Shown here piece after piece: positions 25,003-35,978 of a DNA stretch of 64,000 nucleotides. Origin of the DNA: Lindgomyces ingoldianus (taxonomy: Eukaryota > Ascomycota > Dothideomycetes > Pleosporales > Lindgomycetaceae); the NCBI RefSeq assembly GCF_010093535.1, contig NW_022985162.1:124001-188000 (forward strand), given 5' to 3'. The translations under genes and the position numbers were made by a program. The stretch's first letter is position 1. Every line of letters starts with the position of its first letter. The notes below the pieces were generated by a model. That model did no database searches. It had not been told where the DNA came from and saw only the letters and a list, made by a program, of their open reading frames with translations.

Positions 25003-26151
25003 CTACAAAATTGATGACCAGTCCTGCTTCTTCAGATACTCCTCCATTGTCGTTCTCTTAACATTGACCCCAAGCTGTATTCAGTGAGTTGGTTATCTTG
25101 GAAGCCATGCAAGAGCTGGTAACTTACATTCCAAGGGTACTCGACACTCGGATCGCTACCATCGTACCCAAACTCGTCAATGTATTGGAACATGTCCGCA
25201 AGCTCTCGTCCAAATGAACCCATGTTCTCGTCCATGTACTTGCGATCAGTCCTTTCGAACGTGCAGGTAACACCATTTATCTTACCCCAGATCTGACACC
25301 AGTCGTTCCAGCTGAGGAGAGAGCCCGCGCCGACGAGATTCTTACCTGCGGGTAACTCAACGAGGGCTTTTGTGAAGTGACCTGGAGAATTTAAGCTTTA
25401 CTTCAAGAGGGGCTGGACAGTATTAACTTGACGTACCTGCATCGGCTCTAGGATCCACCATGGGGAATTTCCTGTCTCCTCCCATTGGCAAGCTAACCTT
25501 GTACGTCCCATTCTCCTGCTTCTTTGGTACTGGCATTCCATCCTTCCAATTGCTTGCAAAGACACCCAACTGCACAAAACTAGTCTTCTTCGCCAACTCC
25601 GGGTACTTCTCGCTCACATATTTGGCAACTTGCGATTTAGAATCAAAGTGAAGATTAAACGTAATCTTCCCCTTACTCCACTTCTTCGAATCGCTCAATG
25701 TACTCAACACAAATCGATCAAGGGTGTCCACATTCGCAGCAACTGCATCCACCATGTTCTTCCCCTGTTCTAATTCGAGATCATACGCGACCTCGTTTGG
25801 GGTGCGTCCTTCTTTCTGTGCGCGCTCAGCCGTGGCCGGACTCTTCATATGCTGCCAGAAGTCGGTGTTTCCGAAGATGACATTGGCGTCTTTGAATGCC
25901 TTTTTCATCGACTCGATGTGGTCAAGGTCGCCGGCTACCATTTCGACACCTTTGTCACTCCATGCTTTGGAAGATGGTTTGGTTGGGTCGCGAGAGATGC
26001 CGCGGATCTTCCAGCCAGGCTCGTTGAGGAAGACATTGGCTACAGATGCGCCCTGCTCTCCATTAGTACTTTGGGACTAAAACAAAAATATGACGCTTGT
26101 CCGTACCTGGTTGCCAGTAATGCCAACAATGGCAATGGTTTTGGTCGACAT
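25003..26151 (-). CDS. NmrA-like NAD(P)-binding protein, 4 exons
   Basis: Exons in transcription order: 26151-26107, 26052-25437, 25381-25128 and 25074-25003; 328 aa. NmrA-like proteins have an atypical short-chain dehydrogenase fold that senses or uses NAD(P), acting either as redox-sensing regulators or as reductases. The glycine motif VGITGNQGASVANVFL spans intron 1. It is followed by a basic stretch suited to NADP(H) (WKIRGISRDPTKPSSK), the conserved VEMVAGDLDHIESMKKAF and ANVIFGNTDFW, then DRFVLSTLSDSKKW. A canonical catalytic Tyr-x-x-x-Lys is not obvious, which favours a sensor role, but this is not decisive. The last exon encodes only 23 residues; it was placed by its acceptor and the frame. 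The start at 26151 gives a standard N-terminus. Confidence 0.9.
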
Positions 26152-27957
26152 AATGGACTTGAAGTCTCTTGGTTTTGATTGGAAGTGGTAAATTGTAGAT
26201 TGCGATGAGGTTAGGAAGGGATGGTACAGGCTCTCTTTATACTCCTCCACCTTACCTTCTCCTTCACTCATCTCCACGGCCTCTCCCTGAAAACAGTCAA
26301 CAGTACCACCCCGAACCCCGAACCATTATTCAGCGCTCCAAGAATTACTAACTCATTAATAACATCCTCTTTGCACTCCAACTGCAGCCTGCCTTTACCT
26401 GACCTCACCCTAAAGCGGCAATCATCCCTAGCTCCAACCCCAAGCGACGGACTCCAGACGACCGATGGCTCTCATTGGACGCACCACCATGAATTCCAAC
26501 CGCATATCCTACGCCAAGTTTAAAGCAGCCTCTCCAAACGGGGGAAAGAGCAGTTTCTCGCCCGAAGGCAAGCTCGCGGTTTCGGGGTCGAAATTGAATA
26601 ATAGAAGTGCAATTCGATGTGACGAGCCTCGATTTCTCGAAGGCGAAGTCTTTACACTGTACTTTCCAAAAGCGGTTAGTAGATAACTGTCAGCAAGAGA
26701 CCGAGACACCGAGTCGGCATGTTATCAGTCATTCATCGCGAGACATTCTAGTGGTAAGGTCGACGATTTGGGAAGAAGACTACTGATACCTCAAATGCCT
26801 AGTGTCTGTTTTCATGCACATTACGTTGGTCTACCTCCACTATCTGTGTTCAGTGTCGAGACGTATTCCAGTACAGAATTGTCCACCTTGAAGAACTCCT
26901 CCATTGTTCCGGCAAGGGATTCAAACGGTCAAAGTCTCCCCGCTAACATATTAGTTACTGCGAAGGTGCCGTCATCAGTGGACCAAACAATTCAAGAGTA
27001 GCTCTTGATAAAATCTACAAACGCTACGCTCGCACCCTGCCTCGTGCTGTGTCCGACGATCGATAATGCCTATTGGCGTAGATAATGTGGCACACGCCGA
27101 TGCGGTATGCTCAGCTCTTTAGATTCCTAGCTCATGGGGCTGAGTTTGGTCGTGGTTTTAGTCGTGTCTATAGATGTAGATATCCATGCATTAATGTCAG
27201 GGCCGAGGTCGATGTCGATGTCAAAGGGGAAGTCGTAGGCTCCGGGACTATAAAACCGTTTATGGAAGTAGAGCTAAAGCTATCTCTAGAGGAAGAATAT
27301 GGATAGTGGATTCAACTGACGAGTGAGACATATGTGCTTCGACTTTGGTTTTGGAAACTCATTCTGCTGATGGGTTGGGAATGCATCTTGATAACGTATA
27401 TGCTAATCCTGGCTGAGATAGGACAAGATAAGACTAGAAGTCCGTTTTGCAGAGAGCTGAGTAGTCACGATTTCGGATTTCGGATTTCAGGCTTTGGATT
27501 TCGTCTGGTTTTTATTTATGGCAAGCTTGGAAGCGTATGGATGTACCCGGGCTTGAGGGCTTAGTTGCTGCCATTGCAAAACTTAATCGTGGTTGTAACT
27601 TCATTCCGTAGGAACCATGATATTTTGAACCACAACTGGATTAAAGGAGGTAGCAGAAACACCAACACGTTACATAAGAAAGTAATCAACAATAGACATT
27701 TCTAAAACGTGATTAATCGCCTAGCGGAATATTTTAGAAATAAAAGTCTTCCATACGCTCACTACAACACAGTACACTGCCTAACCATCCCCACACACCA
27801 AATCTCCAATATTCCTACCAGGACTAAGACGAGTGGTTGAAGTCATTCACACATCGAAGCCGCAATCCATCCATCCACCAGTAAACGCCATACTCATGTG
27901 CCTAAGTGTAGAAATCCAAAACAATGCAAACACACAGAGAACACCCCTCATTAAATT
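26152..27957. other. intergenic
   Basis: Promoter region of the NmrA-like gene and 3' flank of the flippase gene, about 1.8 kb. Only short frames are seen. A few GGATTTC units occur near 27475-27505. No gene or transposon is recognised. Confidence 0.5.
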
Positions 27958-30900
27958 TTACCTTCTCGAACTTGCCATTTCACCATACCTCCCACGCTCT
28001 CGTGTCGTATCGTAAGCTTGCAGGACTCTTGCCTGCGACTCGTCGGTTTGAGAGAACGCATAGCCGCGCTGTTTGCGCATGCGTTGCACTTGTCGGACCT
28101 TGCGTATGGCCTTTTGGAATTGTTCCATACTGCATTATACAATTAGCAAAATGGAAGAGCGGAGGAGTTAGTGAACATACCGGGGTCTATAATCCTGAAT
28201 GTTGTACTTCTGAATCTCTTGCACGTGGTGGTAGGCCTGAGGCCAATACATCCTTTTTGCGTACTTCCACGCATAGTCTCGGATAAGACATAATGGAGGA
28301 AGGACTAGTAGCATTGCCCAGAATCCTGCGGAGGGGAAAAGGTTCTGAATCACGCCAATATACTCCAGTGAGACATTCACTTTCGGCGCGACGGTTGCAT
28401 AAATGGGAAGGAAGATGAACCAGACAAACATTGAGCCAGGGATGGCCAGGAAGGTGTACTTGGTCCAGATATTGGTGATGAGTGCGGCCTTGCCGAGTAC
28501 GGTTGCTAGAGCAGCTGTGTAGAGTGCGGTCCCCCACACCCAGTGTCCGGCATTCTGGCCGTTACTCTGAGGCCAGTCCCAAAGGATGAATGCTTGGGAG
28601 GCAAAGTAGAGGATGAGCGAATGGTAGAAACCATTAGCTACCCAAGACCAGAACGAGTGCATCCTGAAGAAGACACCGGACTGGCTGAGATGATAGAGCT
28701 GGGGATAGCGATCTAGAAGGCGGGCACTGACGAATTGGTCGAAGATGCCGAGGACGAAAGGAGGCATGACGGTGAACAAGACGTTATAGAAAGTGAGCGT
28801 CCATGACTCGTAAATGATTTGACCAGAGAACCCATTCTGGAAGGAGTACCAGAACTGGGTCATGAAGAGGGCAATGTTCTTGTAAAACGAGTACAAGATG
28901 ACCTTACTAACACGTTGATAACTCCAGGAGCCGTGTACCAAGAGAAGCTTGCGCAGGTAGCGGAATTGGCCGATGGCTATATCAGCACTTCGAGCGGCTT
29001 GAAGACCTTCAACACCACTAATACCTACACCAACATGAGCAGCTTGGATCATGGAGACATCATTAGCTCCGTCGCCAATAGCGAGAAGAATGGCTTTGAG
29101 ATGGCGTTTGACAAGCTTGACGACCAAAGCTTTCTGTAGAGGAGATACACGACTAACTTCGGTGAGCATGAACCTAGACCTAATGAACTGGGACACTCAC
29201 CAGCAAATAACAGCCTTACACATAACAGCTAGATCTAGGAAGAGCTTCTCAAGATCCTTTTCTAGCGCAAACGTGAGCGACTTGCCATCGATGACGAGGG
29301 CAAGCACATCCATTTCTGAACCTGTCTGGCTCTGGCTCTTGATGACATTAAGTTTCTTTGTAATGTTATCTCTTGTTGCTTCCTTGTCTTCCTCGTTCAC
29401 AATAAGCAAGCTCATGTCCTCGCTGATCAACTTGCAACTCATTCCGATATTGATGGCAGTCTCCTGACGGTCACCGGTCAACACCCAGACCTTGATGCCA
29501 GCAGATTGCAGAGTTGAGATGGTATCTGGTACACCCTCTTGGAGCTTGTCTTCAATAGCAGTTGCACCAAGTAGGGTGAAGTCGTGCTCGATGAGCTCTG
29601 CGGCCTTATCAAGTTCTTCAGCGCGGTTCCCGCTAACTGTCGTTTGGGCCGTGTTGAACACTTTCCGCCACTCTTGGAACTCGTTTTCAGGGACCTCGCG
29701 CATCGCCAGGCAGAGAGTTCGGAGACCGTCAGCAGCGTACTCCTCAAGATGGGTGAGTGTCGCTTCAACATAGGGGTTCTCCTTGGCAAGCCGTTCCAGG
29801 ATAACTGTATCTGCACCTTTAGTGTAGCAAATGATCTTGCCGTTGGGAGCCCGGAAGATGGTGGACATTCGCTTTCTGGTGGAGTTAAACTCGCAAACTG
29901 CTAACAGTTCATATTCCAGTTCGCGACCGTCGACAAGGATGGTGACCGATCGGGGCTTTCGTGCAGTGAATTTGTATCCTAACATGACGGCTCCCTCGAC
30001 CAATGCTCCCTCATCGGGCGAAGCAGCCTGGTACTTGATGACATCCTTTTCGCCACCCCTTTCTGGAATAACAGTGTGACAAGTCGCTAGTAGCGTCAAG
30101 AAGTGGTCGATGATGTCCTTCGACATATGGTTCTTGCGGTTCTCCTGAAGTCTCTTGAAGTCGTGAATTCCGACTTCAGTACCATCTTCAAACGTTGCTC
30201 TTCGGTCCTCTGGAACTTCGTCTGCATACTGAATACCTGCAATTGACGACTGCCTGAATTCCATCATATTGCAAGTTAAAGTTCCTGTCTTGTCCGAGAA
30301 GATATACTCAATCTGACCCAATTCTTCCACCAATGAGGAAGTACGACAATTCGCAGGTGTATCCGTAGGTTCGTAGTAGATGTCTAGGTCGGAATCAATA
30401 AGGCTGCCTTGGTAATATTTCACGATCTCAATTGTGACGAAAAGTGAGATCGGAACCAAATTAGAGTACAAGACCCAATATGTTAAGAGGTCGGAGAAAA
30501 ACTGCTTGGCACCGTTAAAGGCACCAAGGTCGAGGTACTCAAGATTCTTACTAGAAGTAGTTCTAACGATGATGTCGCCAACGGAACTGATGGTGCTCAG
30601 GGTGATCAAAATCGCCCCTAGCATAAGAATCTGCTTGTTTACCATTCGTTCAACTGCTGTGGTTTTGATGGGGGTAGCGGTAGCGTTTCTCATGAGCTTG
30701 GTTTCGTGTCCTGTGAAAACCACAACGCCGTGAATCCATGGGGTGTTTCGAAGAGTAGCTCCACGTAGCAATAGCTGATCCGGCGCTAATGGAAGCTCTT
30801 TCTCTCCTCCACCAGCTGCCACAGTCAGGGTTGCTTCGTATGTGTACAGGCTGCTGTTAGGCTGTTCAGATCGAATTTTGCCTCCCAAACGACTCAATTC

Positions 30901-32079
30901 AGATGGGCTAACAAGATCTGCTGTTTCTGGGATAGCTTGCTTGATTTTCAAGTTGGTTTCTCCATCTAGATTAGCGGTTTCAATGTAACAGAGACCCTCC
31001 GGTTCTGAAGATGCCAATAACACCAGATCGGCCGGAAAGGGTTCCTCAGACTCCACGCGGATGATATCCCCAACTGCCACGTTAATCCACCGAGTATCCG
31101 CAAATGTAGAACCTTTTAGGACTTGGGCCTTGGAGTTGTTTAATGTCCCATCGGACTTCTTTCGCCGGAAATCTTCAATGTACTCTTTGATAGCCGAGAC
31201 CAACAGAACTATGCCGAGGGGTACAATTGTAGTATATCGCTTAGTCGGGGAGATACCTGGGATCTGCTGTAATATCGCAGTGAATAGGAAGAAAAGATTG
31301 GCGTATTTTGAGAATTGTTCGTAGAGGAATTTCGGGAGGAAGGTAATGACGTTGTATTTTGCGGTTGAAATGTGATTGTCGACGTACTTGTTCGCCGAGT
31401 TCGCGGGGGGATTGTTTAGATGTATTATCCTGGGACCGAGGGTGGAAGGATCTGGGGTACCTCGCCCGAACCCAAATTTGAAGACGCCTGAGCTGCGCTT
31501 CTTCGCAGGTGGCTTTCCTTCTTCGATGCCTCCACTATCTGTCCGGTGCTGTTGCGCTCCATGCTCAGTTAATGGCAGGTCCATTTCAGAGTATTCTGGG
31601 TTCCTGCCAAAAATATGTTTCACACGGCCTGTCAACCCTCCGCCGAGACTCAGAATGCTGTTCCTGTTGGCTTTTTTGGATCCTCCCCGCCGAAGGCCCG
31701 CTGGTGGTGCATCGTAGCCATCTCCTCCGGCGTAGAACCCCTGCATCGAGTGATCATCGTCCGCTGGTATTTCAGCGTCAGAATACCGCTGGTAGTTCCC
31801 TAGGACTGACGTTTGCGAGTATACCCTGCCTCCCCCCGTTGAATATGGGGTCTCTCCGGCAGGCGATGCTCCCGGGCCGCCCGGAAGTCCTGCAGTCGAC
31901 CTGCTCCCACCAACGAAATCATCATAAGATATAGAAGGCCGGCCCTGTGGCTGGGAACTGTCAGAGGGGCCTGTGCCTGGTGGTGGCCGCGAGCCAGAGT
32001 AGTATGCGGGTTGCGAGTCGTCGAAATCGATAAGATTGTCGCTGTTCGAGGGCTGTCTACCTGGAGGCCGACCGGCCAT
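27958..32079 (-). CDS. DRS2: Drs2-type P4-ATPase (phospholipid flippase), 3 exons
   Basis: Exons in transcription order: 32079-29201, 29152-28181 and 28129-27958; 1340 aa, close to yeast Drs2. P4-ATPases flip phosphatidylserine and phosphatidylethanolamine to the cytosolic leaflet of the trans-Golgi and endosomes with a Cdc50-type partner. Visible features: a disordered N-terminus; actuator motif DGETNLK; phosphorylation motif DKTGTLTCNMMEF; nucleotide-domain KGADTVI; VLTGDRQETAINIG; hinge motif GDGANDVSMIQAAHVGVGIS; and about ten membrane segments. After the last membrane helix the 172-nt exon 3 supplies the regulatory tail, which includes GYAFSQTDESQ, matching the autoinhibitory (G/A)(Y/F)AFS motif of Drs2/ATP8A. 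A basic stretch before it, RKVRQVQRMRKQR, is where yeast Drs2 has its Gea2-interacting motif. An upstream in-frame Met (32115) is possible; MAGRPPG was preferred. Confidence 0.95.
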
Positions 32080-33391
32080 TGCGGCCAACTGTTTTTGACG
32101 GGAGCTTATCCTCACGCAGGGCCGCTGTGTCTTCCCGACTCATTCAGACAGTATAGAGGGCAAATATCTTCCTCCTCGAGTACGTTGAGGCGTGCGCTTA
32201 GGTTGTTCGTGGGGTGGTTGCAGAAACAGTGGATGCAGGTTGGATGCGCAACACAGCCTCCGAAGCTTGGCCGACGTTTCGAAAGACGAAGCGGCTGGAT
32301 TCGGTGGATCAGCGCACAAGCAGCTGAGGATTAGCAGCCAATGCCAATTCGTCGATCAGTTTTTCAGCAAAGAAAGCGGTCGTAGTTGTGGGTGAATTGG
32401 GGGAGGTGAACGGAGGTGGTGAGTGCACAGTCGGACCCTTGAGGCAGTGCGGGTGGCCCTGGCTGCACAGAACTGGAGCAAGCGCGCAGTGACTTGGCAA
32501 GCGTTTCTTCAAGCAATAAATCTCCTGAACGTCAAAATAAACTTCACATGCTCCACACTCGTGGGCAAGCGCTCCTATATGAATGGGATTAATTCCATCT
32601 CTTGTTTGCTTCGTCGATTGTTGCATCGCGAGAAGCTCCTTGATTGACGTCGCTTGCCAAGCCACCCAAGGACGCGCATTGGAGCTTCATCCCTTCTGGC
32701 AGAATGCAGGTGTCGAACATCGCAATAGAATTGCAGAGTGTCATCGTTTCAGTCAAGAGTAAGGCTGCTTTGCGATTGTCCCTACATTTCAAGCTGCCAA
32801 GCGTCATATATTCATCTGACTACATATCAATGCCAAGACTTCCCAATGAGGATACAATCAGTCGGATTCGCAGGATTGAACAAGGCTTAACTCTTGATTG
32901 TCGTCAAAGGCGTCGTAACCTTGTGCGGCGTAGCACTTCGTAAAAATCTTAGGGCTTACATGCCCTGCACCAAAGGAAGGCGCCCAACTCACAACATCAA
33001 CCACCAGGAACGATTCCTTAAAATAGGATCCTGAGACGTTTTGAGCGGAAAGTGTCATATTCAAATGAAATCCTGTCCCTCGCCAAGCAGGCATGGTGAT
33101 TCTGTCTGGGCTGCTATCCAGGGGTAACCGCGTGGGACTCCTACCCCTGAACCCGCTTTGCAGTCCTGGAGCGCCCTTTATCCACAATCTTAACCATGGG
33201 AGCCGACCACTCGTTCAAGCTTGTCAGATGCGCTTTCGTGGCTCTAGATTTGGTCATGTGCCTTCCCGAGAGATGTTGCTCGCTTCGGACTGGCCCCGCC
33301 ACGGCACACTGAAATCTAAAATTCCGAGTAAATTATCCTATTGACTATATATACAAATATATTTCAGAATTTGCAACAATTGTGATATGTC
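32080..33391. other. intergenic
   Basis: Promoter region of the flippase gene and upstream region of the tRNA gene. Several small frames of 60-118 codons overlap on both strands and none looks conserved. Confidence 0.5.
33346..33353 (+). promoter_or_regulatory. TATATATA upstream of tRNA-Lys
   Basis: An AT-rich TATATATA block 38 bp before the first tRNA nucleotide, in a place where fungal tRNA genes often have a TFIIIB-favouring TATA-like element. Inferred from position only. Confidence 0.5.
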
Positions 33392-33428
33392 GCCCGGTTA
33401 GCTCAATCGGTAGAGCGTGAGACTCTTA

Positions 33429-33466
33429 CGTTTTCACGTTCCCTTAGAACGATTGGATTGAAGTAC
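33429..33466 (+). other. canonical tRNA intron (anticodon loop)
   Basis: 38 nt inserted one base 3' of the anticodon, between nucleotides 37 and 38. This is the standard site of eukaryotic nuclear tRNA introns, removed by the tRNA splicing endonuclease. It contains AAG (33461-33463), complementary to the CTT anticodon, as is usual for such introns. Confidence 0.9.
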
Positions 33467-33487
33467 ATCTCAAGGTTGCGGGTTCGA

Positions 33488-33538
33488 GTGAGTGCATCTG
33501 ATCCTTAGAACGAGAAATGAGTCTAATTGAGTTACTAG
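33488..33538 (+). other. non-canonical 51-nt insertion in tRNA T-loop, spliceosomal-intron-like
   Basis: It begins GTGAGT, has CTAAT about 15 nt before its 3' end, and ends ACTAG, the form of short spliceosomal introns in this window (48-61 nt introns in the flippase and secreted-protein genes). It interrupts the T-loop after TTCGA. It shares the exact 11-mer CCTTAGAACGA (33503-33513) with the anticodon intron (33442-33452). It also shares a similar tail, ATTGAGTTAC against ATTGAAGTAC. Confidence 0.8.
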
Positions 33539-33563
33539 CCCCCGCATCGGGCTTTCAAACACC

Positions 33564-33569
33564 TTTTTT
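33564..33569 (+). terminator. RNA polymerase III terminator
   Basis: Six consecutive T residues 11 bp downstream of the tRNA 3' end, a normal Pol III stop signal. A second T6 run follows at about 33576-33581. Confidence 0.8.
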
Positions 33570-34731
33570 GGTACATTTTTTACTCCACCATTCAGATAGA
33601 GGTTGAGAAAATGTTTTAGCACATCAAGATTTAATACTTACAACATCTGCGGATTATCGAATAAAAACTATTCGTCCCCATATTTTTTTGGATTTCAGTG
33701 TTGTTCTTTTCGCAGCCTTCGTTTTCTACTAAGACGCTGAATAGCACCCTTTTCTTGTCCCGTATTCATGAACAGCATACTATGGATTAGAATTCAGAAA
33801 GTCAGCCTAAAATAGAAAATTTCCATGGGACGCCCGCGGTCATTTAGAGTCTTCGATTGGAGAGTAATTTGCGGTAATCGAAGGATACCATTTCTACATT
33901 TTTTCATCCCTTCTTTCTCGAGACCAAATATCGGCTTCTGAGATTCTTCTGGTATGTGACACCTGTTCCCGGCTCTACTGAAGTCGAGGACGTCTCCTCG
34001 GTTGATGGGCGAAGGCTTCGTCAATTTTGAGAACAAGCGACATCTATGGATTCCTCATCACATACCTTGTCTTCTGTCGCCATGTTGGTTGTTTCCTGAA
34101 GCTCGAGTGGATATGTAGGACCTCCACTTACTTCGAATACAGGAAGAGGAGCCATGGGGAAGGGGTTTGTAGAAGTATGGGGCTGGGGGTTGATATTTAT
34201 ATCCGATGGTTTCAAAGTGCCGGGAATTTCCAAGAGAGTGGGTGGGTGAGGATAGAGAATCAAAGACCAGTGTAGACTGAACAAGCAGAATAGTTCTAAT
34301 ATCCAAAAGTTTAAGTGTTGGTTAGACCAATAATGTGCTAGTTGTTGTTGTCCCTTAGACGGCTGGGTTCAGTAACTAAATGAAACCAGTGTAGACGCCA
34401 GCTGAGAAGTTTTTAGCTAGAATTGCGAGTTACTGCATATTCCCACATGATAAGAAACATTCTCAGTGTAACTTACGGTATATCTATAAAACCACTCGCT
34501 ATAATTAGGGAAAAGGTTAACACAATACGGATTTCTGTTCCACACTAGCCCTGTCGAGTTCAATGTTAGGTGAGAGCTTGAGGTACTTCACCACTCCTCA
34601 CCTGCGCTCATGGCCTCCCTCTGCCTAACTCACATTCCGAACCGCCCAGAACAGCATACCAAACAATGCATCCAACTCCTCCAAACCCTCTCAACACTCA
34701 CAGCCCCCGCTTTCGCTCTCGCCCTCGCCGC

Positions 34732-34759
34732 TTCCCTCTTCCCTCTTCCCTCTTCCCTC
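34732..34759. repeat. 7-bp tandem repeat, unit TTCCCTC, 4 copies
   Basis: Four perfect TTCCCTC units inside a longer pyrimidine-rich tract. A simple-sequence locus without evident function. Confidence 0.8.
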
Positions 34760-35978
34760 TTCCCCCTCCCTCCCAACCACCATCCCTGTAACAAATTCCA
34801 CAAACCCATAGGCTCCAATTTCTCCGTCATCTAATAAAACCCAATTCTCGGCCCTAAATACGCCGCTAACGGCGAGTGCCTCCCAAAACACCAATCTCGT
34901 TCACCATATCTAGGATATCTTCGTGCGCAGTTCCCAACGCTCTAACGCATGGTTTCTCAACCGCAAGCTTGATGAGGATGAACACGCGAGGGTGTCTTTG
35001 CAGCCCGCCAGCGTATGCAAATTCCGTCATCGCCAGGGATAGTGCATCGATGTTCCGTGTCGAACAGGTGGCGTCCAGAGTCTGTGAGTGAGGGTTGTTA
35101 CGCGGAACAGAACTGAGGGGTAAAGGCTACGAGCTTAGTAAAGTGGAAGTGGGTGTAGGATTAGAAGAGTGAGGATAGGTGTTTTGTAGCGGCGTAAAGA
35201 AATGTAGCTTGGGTTGAATGGAAGAGAATGAGATGGTAGTTAATCGCAAAAATATCGATATCGTGAGTGAGTTTTATGACAACGTTGGCACAGTATTGTT
35301 GAAATTTGAGAGATCAGATTGACTGACGTGGGAGATGGTCTAATCCTAGTGGCCTTGTGTGGCGACTTGGAGGAATTGATCGGAGACGTCGGCTAGAGAG
35401 TCGTTAGTTAATAGTAAAGGTCTGAGAGGCATCTAGGAATTAGGGTGATACCGATAGTTTTTGTTTCGCACTGATGGTGGGAGGATTCTTGCCACTGCCC
35501 CAAAGGATCTCGAACAGTAAGGAGGAAAACAACTCCATCTATGCAGTATGAGAGGTGTCGATTATAATGAGGTAGCTGTAAGTGACCTATGTGATGTCGA
35601 GAAAGAATCCTAAATATTGAGTCGATTTATGGACAAGAAGAGGCCGTTTGAGACAGGGCACCAGGGGCCTATTTGCAGTATTGGGGTCTCGCGTCCACAA
35701 TGATCTCAGCTGCAGCAGTACTAGCGCGATCGATGATGGAGCTAGTAGGAATGAGAATCAGATGCAGATGGAAGATTTTCTGTGCTTAAGAAATAATGCA
35801 TCAACTAGAAAGGAAAACAACGCTAAACTAAAACTAAAATCTAAGACCAATCTTGCATATTCGTAGCTGTGATATGTCAACAGCTCGATGGTATCATTGT
35901 GTGTTTAAAGTCCCTTTACCCAAGCATTGAGATCGATTTCGCCGTCCTTGTATGCACTCCTCCCAAATGACAAACGCC

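Larger units (their letters stand above)
33392..33553 (+). tRNA. tRNA-Lys(CUU) with anticodon-loop intron and a second insertion in the T-loop
   Basis: The 162-nt gene becomes exactly 73 nt when the segments 33429-33466 (38 nt) and 33488-33538 (51 nt) are removed. Acceptor stem GCCCGGT pairs with ATCGGGC (one G-U). The D arm is GCTC/GAGC with loop AATCGGTA. The anticodon stem is TGAGA/TCTCA with anticodon CTT at 33425-33427, and the variable loop is AGGTT. The T stem is GCGGG/CCCGC. The T-loop becomes TTCGACC, or TTCGAGC if the cut is shifted one base to 33489-33539. The A box TAGCTCAATCGG is intact. The B box core GGTTCGA is present, but its end is split by the second insertion. A run of six T follows at 33564. 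The gene may be functional with an unusual second processing step, or a recently broken copy. Confidence 0.88.
33554..35978. other. intergenic
   Basis: About 2.4 kb between the tRNA gene and the ZIP transporter. Small overlapping frames at 34.0-34.3 kb on both strands are unconvincing. A short TTCCCTC tandem repeat lies at 34732-34759. The rest is AT-richer and featureless. Confidence 0.5.

Noticed and set aside
31509..31934. 141-codon + frame opposite the flippase N-terminus
   Set aside because: Antisense shadow of the Drs2 coding exon.
33392..33553. Reading the tRNA region as two partial tRNAs or a tRNA fragment
   Set aside because: All stems of one tRNA-Lys are present once and in order, and removal of the two insertions gives a complete 73-nt molecule.
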